Assembly: GCA_945859605.1 (NCBI GenBank)
Contig: OX243811.1
Span: forward strand, 40,586,033-40,650,032
Direction of reading: 5' to 3'
DNA: 64,000 bases
Source: Lumbricus rubellus
Taxonomy: Eukaryota > Annelida > Clitellata > Crassiclitellata > Lumbricidae
The notes beneath the pieces were generated by a model. That model had not been told where the DNA came from. It made no database searches and was given only the letters and a program-made list of their open reading frames with translations. This document shows, one piece after another, positions 45,908 to 57,582 of this stretch. How positions within the stretch are numbered: the first letter of the stretch is position 1; each line of letters begins with the position of its first letter. The translations under genes and the position numbers were made by a program.

Positions 45908-48451
45908 TCAGAAGAATTCGTTGATGCGCGTCCACCAATCCCATCCACCAGCGCTGACCAGGTCGCAGTTGATGGCTCCACGTGGAAGATAATTCATCTC
46001 ACACGTCTGCCCCTTTGAGAAGTAATTCACCGAATCGCAACCTGTTGCTGATTTACACGAACCGATGCATTGCAGAGCGGAGCGTTTCCTCTGCAGGACG
46101 ACTGTTCCGTTTGTCATCAGTCTCTGGTTCGCGTTTTTCATCCGGCGATCAGCTGTGGTGAAAAGTGAAAAATAATTGAGACTTTAAGTTTTCGGCATGG
46201 TCGTTAGAACTACACCTGCTTCCGTACATATTTTTTCAACCCTACATTTTTAGGAAATTGTAGGTACGTGTATACTTGAAGTTCATTATGAAATTGATAA
46301 AGGTGATGCATGTCACAGTTTATATAGCGTCCGATGTCATTCAGTCAGAATTAAGTGCTGCCTATTCAGCATATACATGTGTATATATATAGATATAGAT
46401 ATTTATATATATTATGACCTTCCATGTACAAATTATGGTATGCCACCTTCGAGTCTCAACGATTGCCATCAGAAAATGGAAGTCAAGTGTAAACCGTTTA
46501 TGTAAGCTTAGTTGTGCCGCAACGCGGTAACGAAAACGTCGGATATTAATTTTTACTATAAAAGGTTGACACACATATAATTTATTCCCTGTGTAAGGAA
46601 CAGACAGCTGTGTTTGAACTTAAAACTTTCAATCATCAAACCACGGCGTCTAACTGTTTTTTTATATTCTTGAGGGGCTTAGTTGTCAATCTCCGGCAGA
46701 CAGACAGATAGACGGACAGACAGACAGACATACAGACTGATAATTTCCGCTGCTTCTGCACTTGTATGTGTAACAGCTTCAGTTGAAGTTGAATCCACTC
46801 TACGTGTAGGTCTACTATTAATTAAAGCTATGAATTTCCATGGTCTTGAATCTGTGATTTAAACAGTCTTTTTGTTAGCAGCTGTTGATCGCTTTAACAA
46901 ACCACGATTCCTTACTTTGTCTCACTTGTCCAGCATAGACTTCCACTTCGCAGACGGTCAAGTAACCAGCTCCGTTGGCCGGTTGCTGAACGATGACGTA
47001 TCGACCGGATGTGATGCTTGGATTGCACTGAAGATAGTGCTTAGCTCCATTGACAGCCGGTGATGGATATTGACCACAGAGGGGATAGCATCCTCTCACT
47101 GGTGCTACGGTACTGTTTGTCACCCCGACAATGAAGTAGTCTAAGCGATTAGCTAAAACGAATATAATAAAGAATTCTGTGCAATGGTGCATACACTTGT
47201 TTCTGAAATACCCAATGCCATTTTTCTAATTTATGCAGGTTATGGTTTGATGAATTTTTGAAACTTCAAGCACAACCTCCTTCTTTCCCTTCCCATTCTC
47301 CATGGAAGAATTATTCCTTATCGGAAGATAGTGAACACTAAGTCTTGTAACTATTTAACTGGAGAAAAATGCTTTACAGCTGCACAAATTCACTTAGAAC
47401 TGCCTTTTTGGGTAGAACTGTAAGCTAAAAAGTCATGATTTTGTGTTGTGCAAGAGAGCATCGTGTGAATAGGTCATTGTGCATTACTTACCGCAACTTG
47501 GATAATCGCCTCGATTGGTGATGACGATGTTCTTGATGTACATTGGCCGACCAAGGTCAACGCGCCACCAATTGGGTGAACCTCCAACTTCGTTTGTATG
47601 GGCGCAAAACCCTTGCAATGCATTCGTATCATAGTTTCCGTCGACGGCCTTATCTGCTGTAAAGGACGAATAGGTTGAACTTTGCGTCGCTGGACGACCA
47701 AGGGCAACGTTGTCGTCTGCTGAGTTAACTGTGGACAAGTTAATAGCACACACAATTTTAGGCGAATAGCCTATATTATACGCGTTTAGTTTGCAATTTT
47801 TTTTAAAATGCTTGCATTTAGAAACTGTATTTTATATCAGTCTCCGATCCCTAAGTCATGCATTCATTCATTGAAAACCTTACATAGTGCCTCTTCAAGA
47901 AAACTACTCAGAGACGCTCCCAGTCAATACAAATTTGATTTCGCCAATTTATTAAATGTATTGACGTTATGTCTATGCAGTAGGTGCATCTCCAGCGGAA
48001 GTTAATTCCAAGTGGCTGGGCCTACACTCAAGAATGTATATATTATAGTTCCTCTTTATATAGAAGACCGAAGGGAAGGGTCGACGGAAATCGGATGACA
48101 TGACACACCGACAGATAGGCATTCTAATGTCCTATAATCTCACTAAACTGCAAACTGCATGCCTATTCGAATAATTCTATCCATAATTATTTTGCCTGCC
48201 TATCCTAATTGTAGGCCTACATGTATTTACGATGACTGCTCTGACTTGATGCAGCACTCGTGAATAAACAACTGCAGGCTTTCAAGTGGCGCGTTAGAAG
48301 TTTGGGACATCACTGTTCTGCTGGTTAATTCCATGCAGCGTTCTCACTGTACAGCATAAGACAAACGGTAAAGAAAATTCGGCTTACCAGGCAGAATCAG
48401 CAGAAGGAAATGATGAACAACGATCAAATGATGTCCAAGTGATCCTTTCAT
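45908..48451 (-). CDS. Secreted F-type lectin with PAN/Apple-like C-terminus, gene 5
   Basis: Exons 48388-48451, 47492-47728, 46916-47152 and 45908-46152, phase 1, about 260 residues. This is the most compact copy (2.5 kb). The signal peptide is MKGSLGHHLIVVHHFLLLIL. The lectin domain has NVALGRPATQSSTYSSF, AVDGNYDTN, FCAHTNEVGG (His kept), WWRVDLGRP and ITNRGDYPSC, then ANRLDYFIVGVTNS and YLTVCEVEVYAG. The PAN-like exon has CIGSCKSATGC, CEMNYLPRG and GWDWWTRINEFF. All splice donors are GTAAG-type. With gene 3 it is the best candidate for a working fucose-binding member. Confidence 0.87.
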
Positions 48452-49435
48452 ATTAAAGGATGTTAATTGCACGAGTTTAATCACCGCACTTCAGTTAGAC
48501 TAAGTTCAGCAGAAATTTCTTGTGTAAAAGATGTCATCGACTTCAGTTTGAAATCCCAACTGAACTGCTGTGCTTTGTTATGGACAGGACAGCAACGGGA
48601 AAGCATCCACTGCAATAAACCTATTCAGCACTGAAACATTATGGTGTGTGAAGAGCATGGTGTTTTACAAATGATGGATGATACCGTTTAGAGTCTGTTG
48701 TTTCATGTAATTTATTCCGTTATTTACTGTAGCGGCAGTTTTCCGGTCAGGTTAAGCACAGGGCACATCGAATAACTTCTCAGGAGAGCCTCAGATACGT
48801 ATAATTTATTTGCAGGATAATTGCGGCTGTCATTGGAGACTGTAGTGACGCTCGGACTGTTGAATAGTCTGCATCGAATTTGTGTGTGACATTCAATGTT
48901 GATCTTATCTAAATCAAACTAACGACTTTGATGACGCCATTGTTATGCGTAGGCTACAAGAAATAAGGACCAGAAAAGTGGAAACTTAGACCTAGAGTTG
49001 TGTTATAGCTGAACTGAAACTCTATTCCGAGATTGTATTTTGAAGTAAAGGCAAATACAAAGTCACGACGAATACACTTGAAATGGAAAATAGCTTTAGA
49101 CTATAGAGGTGTAGGCCCTGGCCTATATAGCCTTTGTCCATCTGAATAGATATGCCACGCACAGCCATAGATCACCGAGTTGTGATACACAATTTGTCAC
49201 ATTGTTTAATGGAATCGTGGTCAGCCACGGTGGAATTAGGTTTATGGACTACAGAACAAGGCGAACTATTAACATCGATTCTAAAAGTAAAATATGCGCG
49301 TTCATTGTTTTCTGCATTAGCGTATTTTTTATTCAGCACCTCTTATGCTGTTATATTTACTAGACATACAAGAGACGTAGCAACAATATAAAAGCAATTG
49401 ACTGTAAATCATAGCAACTAGACTTGTCTATACAA

Positions 49436-49656
49436 GCACGGTGGTGTAGTGGGTATGTTCGTTGCCTTGCAGCCGGAGGATTGCAGGTTCGAATCCACCT
49501 CAAGTCGCCGCGTAGGGACCTTGGGCAAGTCCTTCACACGCAATTGCTCAGCGCTTCGGCGCGAAACTCCGATGCAGTGTCCGCGCTGCAATCTGGACCG
49601 CCTCTGAGCAGTGAGCTTGAAGAAGCGCTATAACAAGTGCACATACAAGCATTTAC
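49436..49656 (+). mobile_element. tRNA-derived SINE, full-length, with empty site in sister units
   Basis: The head GCACGGTGGTGTAGTGGG and B-box GGTTCGAATCC are followed by the body CCTTGGGCAAGTCCTTCA and the LINE-like tail AGCGCTATAACAAG. Units 3 and 4 read CTATACAAAACATCAC without interruption at the same place, so this insertion is specific to unit 5. Confidence 0.9.
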
Positions 49657-50544
49657 AAAACATCACTTGGGTATTGGTCGTATAATAGATAGACGGGTCG
49701 CTGAATGCATGAATGGGGTTTTGATGGAAAGCGTCATTTCAAGCGTATGGCTTGCACCTGAACCTAGTCTATACAAAAGTATACATACAGATGAATGGTG
49801 GTCATGAACAAAGTTTTGAACAAATGAATAATAATTAGAGGGTGAATGAATAAATGCAAGCACGGGCGAATGGAGGAAATTTTTTTGTACGGTAAGCCTA
49901 TAATAATATGTGTAGGTTTTATGATGCTAGTTAGGATAATTGCAGACACCCCATATAGTGTTATGGTTAGCCTAGTTCATTATGAGCATCAATGAATAGA
50001 CCAGCATTATGAGGCAGATAATGCTATGAGAGATTGCTGACGATAGAAATATTGCTCACCGATATACCAGTGACTGATTGTTCAGTACCGTATTGTCCTT
50101 GTCGTGTATTGTTTAAATGTATGATAAAATGAGAACCAAACAAAGTAACCTACGAAAATCCACATATCAATAAAGGACTGAACTAAATAATAGCCATTTT
50201 ATTTCAATAAATTATCATAAACAGCCATTTCAGAGCAGCGTATGCCTACAAGAAATCCCATTGCAAGTCGCAAGTTGACCTTCAAAAACAGGACTGGACA
50301 AGGGTTTCACTGCTACTGCTAAGCTTGTCATCTATAAGTTCTTAAAGGTAATCGTAAAACTGAAGAAAGATCTAAAGAAAGTCCAGGAAAAAAGATAAAT
50401 CAGAATGCTGTAACCTGGAAAATCATCAGAAACGGGTTCTAGAGAAGCTACATAATTAAATAACTGAAAAACTCCTGAATTGGTTGGACCTCTAAGCCTT
50501 TAAATGAGCTTATATTATATCAGAAACCCCTGCATGGAGCTTTA

Positions 50545-50910
50545 AACTATTCTTCTTCTTTATCCTCTTCTCTCAGTCGAGTGACAACGATGAGGCTCTT
50601 ACATAACTTCTCCAAATTTATCTGTTTCTGATGAGATCCTTTGCTCTTGACATGTCAATATTCATCTCTTTCAGGTCTTCATTAACATTGTCCAGCCATG
50701 TTTTTGGTTATCTTTCTCTGCTTCTCTCTCCCTCCACGTGCCCGTGCAAGGCCGCGAAGGATAGTCTTTTTCTTCCATCCGCTCCACATGGTCGAACCAT
50801 CTGAGCCTTTCTGAGTTTGTCCACAACCATTTCTTCTGCGCCCAGCTCCTCTCTTGTACTCTCGTTTTTGATTCTCTCTCTTCTTAACAGAGCTTATATA
50901 TCCGAAGCCC
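50545..50910 (-). mobile_element. RTE-like LINE 3' remnant, unit 5 copy
   Basis: Paralogous to 33962-34690 but without the MITE. The minus strand has an RTE-type tail and a CTT-rich plus-strand end, meaning a (GAA)n 3' tail. Absent from the matching position of unit 6 (about 58600). Confidence 0.7.
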
Positions 50911-51730
50911 ATTCATTTTATTGGCAAGTTTTTTTTATAACAAACCAACGAACTTGCGTGTTAACTCTTAAGATTGAATGCTTCACTACGATAGGCTCCT
51001 GTGAATAAGCCGGTTCTGGCTACCTAGGCTGTTTGTTTCTGTAGAGTAGATATTTCAAGATGGCGATTATTGTCAGCTTACATATAGTAAGTCTACCTCC
51101 CTTTAAAATTATGGTCCCTCAATGAAAACTACGACTCGTAGTTTGGTTTGGTAATCCTACGAATCCACTTACCGAAACAAAGAGGCCAGACCAATGTTTT
51201 GTGCTTCATTCTTTCAAACTTAATTATAGATCTATATATATAGAATAACTTATGAAATTTCATTTAGGCCTAGGTAGCTCATTTCCTAAGCAGATACACG
51301 AGAAGCTTATGAAATATGAAAAGTGTCTTTGCAGTTTTCTGCTTGACTAAGCAGCTTTAAAATCAACAAAATTAATTAATGCTGCCGTGATCGTGACACG
51401 TACAATGCAGATCGCATTACTAATGCATTCAGTTTAAAATCTCCCAGATCTGCTGATAAATTAGCGTGAGCGTGAGATAGGGTTGAAGGATTTGAAATAT
51501 TTCCCTATTAATCCACAACCATAAAGCCATATGGCATGCTATAGATAGTGTTCTAGCGATGGAAATCGCATTCGTCAATAGCAAAATACCTCTATAATAA
51601 TTCGGTGCTTTTTTTGTCAGGCCTAGCGGTGTGTGCAGTTGTAGCAGACCATCAGTAGGCCCTAAGCCCTAATGGCATCTCGTCATTGTGCAGAGTTCGT
51701 TGTCGTATATCGTTCTGGTTCATTAAACAA

Positions 51731-51975
51731 TCAGACGAATTCGTTGACGGACGTCCACCAATCCCATCCACCAGCGCTGACCAGGTCGCAGTTGATGGCT
51801 CCACGTGGAAGATAATTCATCTCACACGTCTGACTCTTTGAGAAGTAATTCACCGAATAGCAACCTGGTGCTGAATTACACGAACCGACGCAATGCAGAG
51901 CGGAAAGTTTACTCTGCAGGACGACTGTTCCGTTTGTCATCAGTCTCTGGTCCACGTTCTTCTTCCAGTAATTAG
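51731..51975 (-). pseudogene. Orphan PAN/Apple-like exon 4, lectin copy 6
   Basis: An open exon with an intact AG acceptor codes for LMTNGTVVLQ, CVGSCNSAPGC, QTCEMNYLPRG and GWDWWTSVNEFV then stop. Exons 1-3 are not found before the next copy: the expected region (52000-54250) holds SINEs, an 86-base tandem repeat and a 1.3-kb transposon instead. Substitutions unique to this copy (NVDQ, SKLS, CNSAPGCYS) fit relaxed constraint. It could only be used by splicing from an upstream gene. Confidence 0.75.
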
Positions 51976-52081
51976 CTGTTGTGAAAAGTAAAAACAATTG
52001 AAATTCCAAGTTTTTTTCAGGTTGGTTAGACCTACTACCCAATATATTTATTCATTTTATTTATTTAGTTCTCGCATTTAC

Positions 52082-52241
52082 TATAGTGCCCGATTAGGCT
52101 ATAGCGCGGACACACATCGGAGTTTTGCTCAGAAGCGCACGAGTAATTGTAAGTGAAGGACTTGTCATACGCGGCTGCTTGAGGTGGATTCAAATCTGGA
52201 ACCCTCCGGCTCCATGCAAGGCACCGACCCACCACAACACC
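52082..52241 (-). mobile_element. tRNA-derived SINE copy, diverged
   Basis: Reverse-strand relative of the 7820 and 49436 SINEs, with AAGTGAAGGACTTG and a damaged B-box (GATTCAAATC). Confidence 0.7.
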
Positions 52242-52257
52242 AAACAGTCATATACCG

Positions 52258-52370
52258 TGGGGCGCGGTCGTGTAGTGGTGGCGTCGTTGCCTTGGAGCCG
52301 GAAGGTTCAAGGTTCGAATTCACCTCGCCGCGTAAGGACCTTGGGCAAGTCCTTCACTCAAGGTTTTGCT
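52258..52370 (+). mobile_element. tRNA-derived SINE, 5' half
   Basis: The head GGGGCGCGGTCGTGTAGTGG and B-box GGTTCGAATTC run to CTTGGGCAAGTCCTTCACTC and then break off. It lies head to head with the 52082 copy. Confidence 0.75.
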
Positions 52371-52614
52371 ACTGACCGCCCCATTGAAAAATCGCGAGGT
52401 ATGGCATCATCATCATCATCACTAACCATAGGCGCAGCGCCCGTAGGTGTCCGACGCCACTCTCTGTCTGAGTCTGTCTCGTGTCATCTCCCAGTTTCTA
52501 CAGGCTAGCAGGTCTACTCCATACCATTATATCTTAAAGTAGTTGGACCGTCTTGTCTGCTTGAAGAGAATGTTAGGAAAGATGCATGAAGGACAACCTG
52601 GGTTAATGCCAGAC

Positions 52615-52830
52615 GCCAATGATAGAGCATTATAATACTAACAAAGTCTATTCCGTAATGTTTTGCTGTAACATGACGAATCCAGCCTTGTGATTGGATG
52701 CCAATGATAGAGCATTTATAACACTGACAAAATCGATTAAGTAACGTTTTGCTGCAACATGACGAATCCAGCCTTGTGATTGGATGCCAATGATAGGGCA
52801 TTATTATACTAACAAAGTCTCGATTGGAAA
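52615..52830. repeat. Tandem repeat of about 86 bases, 2.5 copies, plus scattered fragments
   Basis: Units begin GCCAATGATAGAGCATT at 52615, 52700 and 52786 and include ACATGACGAATCCAGCC. Degenerate pieces (GATAGAGCA) recur at 52842, 52912 and 54266. It occupies the place where exons of copy 6 would be expected. Confidence 0.85.
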
Positions 52831-52945
52831 CAGTGTCTCAAGATAGAGCATTTAAATACTGACTTATAACTAAGAAACGACCGCTTCGATCAGCTAGCTT
52901 CTCTGTCTAATGATAGAGCAAATGCTACACTGAAGAGATTGATAC

Positions 52946-54228
52946 AGACCTGGGAGTCGACCCCAATAAGTCGACCCCAGTCGACTTGGTCATCCCAAGT
53001 CGGGTCGGGTCGTTTCTGGTCACCGCAACTGACCCCAAGTCGAATTTTGTAGAGAGAAGTCACTTCAAGTTGTTTTTATCCCAAGTCGACTTAAACCGAC
53101 TTGAGACACAAACATAGCCTAGGCCTAATATAATATTAAATTTGTCACTTTAAACCATTGATTGTGAGACCAGGACAACATATGAGCAACTTTTGTAGTG
53201 TGTTTAGGCTTACAATCTGAATAAGTGAGGCCTTTGCTTAACAGAGACTTATAAAATTTAATAGCCAGGTTAGCCTACACTGATTATTTTACCGGTAGGC
53301 TATCGTGCAGACTGCCGTCTGCCGATCTGTTCATTATAATTTGTTATTCTATGCTAAACCACGCTTAGGTAGGCTATGTGCTTAATTAAAATGGTGAAAC
53401 AAAATGTTAGGCCCTACTAAAATATTAGCACGTGTGCTTATCAAGACATGAACATGATAATGAGCAAATCAGTGAACTTCTAGTGGTCAGTTAATTCGGC
53501 GCAAAGAAAGCTGGTTCTACAAGGGGGTCAAGGCCTATAATAAATCGTTAGTTTGGCGCTACTTTGGTACGCTGCATCTGCAGTTGTCTGCAGACGGAAA
53601 AGCTATTGTACTGGTAGGCCTATATACTGGCGAATTGGACAATGAAAGACTTTACTGTCAATGAGTAGGCATAGGCTACTATATATCTATAGTACATGTA
53701 GTAGCCTACGCAGACTACTGCCGGATGATGCGCTTGCAATGCTATTTGCTAAGTTGGGGAATGATATGTTAGTGGCCGAATAATTATGACAGTGAACTTA
53801 CAAATTATCATCATTACAGGCCAATCAGTTCAACCAGTTCGCGGTCCCTCCCGCCCCCATTTTGTCTTAGACCTTGCGCGTTTTTCAAATTTATTCAATA
53901 TTATTATTATTAATAAGAAATAGTAATGAGTGTAATCTGAATAATCACAGACAATGGGCAAGCTAAAATTTATAGGCCTAGCTTAGGCTATATGAAATTA
54001 ATGCTTGCCATGAAAAAGTTCGCTTCACTTCTTGAATTAGTAGCCGTACGTAGACCTATGCTAGTGGCCATTACAATGTCAGAAGTCGACTTCAAGTCGG
54101 AAGTCGGTTGGTTTTCTGCCAAGTCGGGTCAAGTCGTTTTGACTCCAAGAAGTCGACTTCAAGTCGACCTCAAGTCACTTTAGGGCCAAGTGGGGTCAGA
54201 TTAGCTGACCAAAGTCACTCCCAGGTCT
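52946..54228. mobile_element. Inverted-repeat element (1283 bp) with AAGTCGACTT subterminal repeats
   Basis: Ends AGACCTGGGAGTCGAC and GTCACTCCCAGGTCT are inverted repeats. Flanks AGATTGATAC at 52936-52945 and AGATTGATAC at 54229-54238 are identical (8-10 bp, depending on where the end is placed). Both ends are rich in AAGTCG and CGACTT motifs. No transposase frame. A solo end of the same family is at 3680-3711. Confidence 0.85.
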
Positions 54229-54837
54229 AGATTGATACCAAACTCGATTTTTTCAAAAATTCATGATAGAGCATTATAATTCTAAGTGGACGATTGGACA
54301 ATAGTGTAACAGTGACTCGGAATATTGAATAGGCCTACTCCTAATTTGGATTTGTGTGATATTTTAATCTTTGTATTGACCCGATAAAACTAACGACTTC
54401 GATGCTCTGTTGTTATGCGTATACACGAGGACCATGCAGGAAAGTGGAAACTTAGACCTGAAGCCTACGAGAAACTGAACTGAAATCCTGTCCCGAAGAT
54501 CTGTTTTGACTTTTGACTCGTAATTAATGTAAAGGCGAATTTAAAGTCCTGTAGAATGCACTTGAAATGGAATTTTGTTTCTATCTGTTAGATCCTTTGT
54601 CTAGAGCAGATACGCTACGCACTCTTTTACTGAACTACGATGCACAATTCTTCCTCTCCACCCTATGTCCCACGCCGCACCAACTCCAAACATCATCTAC
54701 CCTAGCCGTCTGTCTAACTCCTCGCCTGATTCTTCGGATCATGACCTCTGCCTATCGGATTTTGTTTCGATTGAGCGCATGCGAATAAGATGGTTCCTTC
54801 GACTTGGCTTTGTGAGCGCGGTAGAAGTTCCGAGTAC

Positions 54838-55170
54838 ACACCCCCCACGGGCCCCACCCCACAACACTCGGACCTCTCCACCGGTACGCCACCCATGAAA
54901 TTTGGGTTTTAGGGAGAAAAATTCCCCCACCACACCTCCTCCACTCCACCCCACCCTCACCCCACCTCCACCCCCACCTCCACACACACACCAACCCCGA
55001 CCCCTTCACCCGCCCCACCTCACCCCCTTCACCCTACCACCCCCACCTTCACCCCACCCTCACCCCTACCCTCCACCCCACCATCCAACTCCCCATTCCA
55101 AGCCCACCGCACCACACCACACATAAACTGCCGTCTTAGGGTTTTCTCCCTCCCCCCCACCGTGGCCCCA
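54838..55170. repeat. C-rich (CCACCCCA-like) low-complexity tract
   Basis: About 330 bases are almost free of G on the plus strand, with CCACC, CACCCC and CCCCCACC units. The minus strand has many GGGTGGGG runs that could form G-quadruplexes. Confidence 0.9.
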
Positions 55171-55500
55171 TGGTAGGGGAGATTCGCCAACCACTCCACT
55201 TGGTGGTTCCGATGGCCTTCTGTCTAGATGCAAAGTTTGAGATCAATACCTGCATTTTACGGAAAAATTGTTGGGGTTACCCCCACTCTGGCCTCATGGT
55301 GTGGGAGATTCGCAACCCCCCCCCCACTTTGTGTATCGTTCCCCAGACGGACACAGTAGTGAAGGTTTGGAGTGAAAAGCTCGAAAACTGTAGAAATGCA
55401 TTCCTGTCAAACAGACACACACACACAAACACACAGTTTCTTCTTTATTTAGGCCTAGGCCCTATAAGCCTATAAATTATAGCTGTATTGAACTGTTGGT
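55171..55500. other. Diverged tandem pair of about 125 bases, no gene seen
   Basis: GCCCCATGGTAGGGGAGATT near 55163 and GCCTCATGGTGTGGGAGATT near 55290 are two copies of one block. The open frame across it has no recognisable domain. Confidence 0.5.
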
Positions 55501-56046
55501 ATAGGTCTACGCCTAAACCTAGTCTATGCAAAAGTAACCAATGCATAGGCAGTTAGCAATCCAGTAGCTATATAGTAGGCTACATATCAATGCTGCTATG
55601 CATACAGATGAATGGTGGTCATCAACAAAGTTTTGAACAAATGAATAATTAGAGGATGAAAATGCACGCACCGACGAATGGAGGAAATGTCTATGAGCCT
55701 ATAATTATGTTAAGGTTTTATTATGCTAGTTAGGATCATCGCAGACTCCCGGTAGCACGCTTCCAATTGCTAGGGTCATAGTGACATAGACGGAGTTAAT
55801 GCCCAAAAATTTCATGTGACTCATTATTAATACTCATGAGCAATAGCGTGGTCATCGCCCGACAGCTCTTCGTTTAATTCTTGTAAAAAGTTGCAGGAAA
55901 ATAATGGTAGTGCATCTCGAACGATTGTCGAAATAGATTTGCAGGCCATGATTTCGAAGGTTCAATTAAAATAACTTTTGTTTAACAAATTCTCATAATT
56001 ATGAGGAAAGAAAGCGATACTTGATTCTCCGATATAAACAAAACAC

Positions 56047-56123
56047 CGTCTGCTCAAAAGTTCCTAAATATTTATGCATGTCACCGTGACATGCATAAAT
56101 ATTTAGGAACTTTTGAGCAGACG
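56047..56123. repeat. 77-bp near-perfect palindrome
   Basis: Arms of 38 bases (56047-56084 and 56086-56123) are exact reverse complements around one unpaired base at 56085. The outer ends are CGTCTGCTC and GAGCAGACG. Confidence 0.95.
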
Positions 56124-56207
56124 AAGTAGGCCTATAGTGACAATGTCACGTGGTATGTTTATTACTTGACTACGCGAGTGACTTCTTGACCCTAGAAGGG
56201 CCTAGAT

Positions 56208-56693
56208 CAGTGGTTCTTAACCTTTTCAAGGGAGCCGAACCCCAAGAGAAATCCATGACCATTCACCGAACCCCTCAAATTTGAACAATAATTTTTCTTT
56301 TTTGCTCGACATACTCTGTGGTATCAGTATATAATAAAAGGGTAATAGTTGCTTTTAGCTTACGTCATACGATGCTATTTCTGCAGAAAAACAACGAAAA
56401 ATTACATATCTTATCGGTAATACCTTATAATTAGTACTTCACAGAAAGATGCCTGCTGGTGTTAATTATCGGGAAGTGCACTGGTACAGTAGGCTAAGAC
56501 AAAACTAAAGTTAACAGGATGAACAGTTTAAATTTAATAAGGTTTCAAAAAAAATTTAAATAAAAGTTGAAAAATTAGCAGATAATTTTTTACTGAATAT
56601 GTAGGCTATATATTTCAGAGGACCTCTGCCGAACCCCTGGCACTGGCTCACCGAACCCCAGGGGTTCGGTCGAACACCGGTTAAGAACCACTG
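56208..56693. mobile_element. hAT-like MITE (486 bp) with exact 8-bp target duplication
   Basis: Ends CAGTGGTTCTTAACC and GGTTAAGAACCACTG are perfect inverted repeats. Flanks GCCTAGAT at 56200-56207 and GCCTAGAT at 56694-56701 are identical. Nested in the 55748-56990 element. Confidence 0.93.
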
Positions 56694-57582
56694 GCCTAGA
56701 TGTTTATGCATTAGCTGTTCCCCAATAATAATAATTTATCTCGACGCTGCATTGTAAGCAATGCAAATCGCCGACCGCTAATATCCGTGGCGCCACCTGG
56801 TGAAAGTCAACTCAAAAGGTCAGCGTAGCCTATAAACGTGAGTGGGCACACTTTTCCTTACTTAAAAAAACGGCTGTTCCCGTCACTTCCCCTACCATAG
56901 TCATGAATATTAATGACTAGTCACATTAAATATTTAGGCATTGACTCCGTCTATGCATTAGAACCCTAGCAATTCGAAAAGCCACCCGGGTATAGGCCTA
57001 CTGCTAGAGTTAGCCAAGTTCATTGTGAGCATCAATGAATGGACCAGCGTTCGGTCTATAAGACAAATAATGTTATGATAGATTGCTGACGATAGAAATA
57101 TTGCTCACCGATATACCAGTGAATGATTGTTCAGCATTGTCCTTGTCGTGTATTGTATGATGCATGATGTATGATGTATGACACAAACAAAAGAGGATCA
57201 AATAAAGTAACCTACGGAAATCCACGTATCAACTAAGCACTAAACGAAAATAATAGCCATTTGTTATCTAAATAATTAATATAAACATGATAACATCAAT
57301 TTGAGAGCAGTAGAAAATCCATTGCAAGTCGCAAGTCAACCTTCAAAAACAGGATTGGACAAGGGTTTCACTGCTAGGCCTAGGCCTACTGCATGCTAAG
57401 CTTGTTATGCAAAATATTATAAGTTCTTAAAGGTAATCGTAAATTTTAAATTGACGAAAAGTCTAAAGAATGTCCAGGAAAAAATTAATCAGAATGCTGT
57501 AACCTGGAAAATCATCAGAAACGGGTTCTAAAAAAGCTAACTGAAAAACTCCTGAATTTTTATTGGAGCCTTAAGCCATTAA

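Larger units (their letters stand above)
55748..56990. mobile_element. Element with long (about 100-base) terminal inverted repeats
   Basis: The left arm has CAATTGCTAGGGTCATAG, GACATAGACGGAGTTAATGC and TTCATGTGACTCATTATTAA. The right arm complement has GAATTGCTAGGGTTCTAATG, CATAGACGGAGTCAATGCC and TTTAATGTGACTAGTCATTA. Unit 5 (49930-49970) shows the site without it. The outer limit is uncertain by about 20 bases. It contains the 77-bp palindrome and a nested hAT-like MITE. Confidence 0.75.

Noticed and set aside
52615..52830. CRISPR-like regular repeat
   Set aside because: It is a head-to-tail 86-base tandem repeat without unique spacers, in a eukaryotic intron-rich setting.
54739..55126. 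Pro-rich and Gly-rich frames of 70-90 codons
   Set aside because: Low-complexity C-rich tract; open in several frames because it lacks stop-forming bases.
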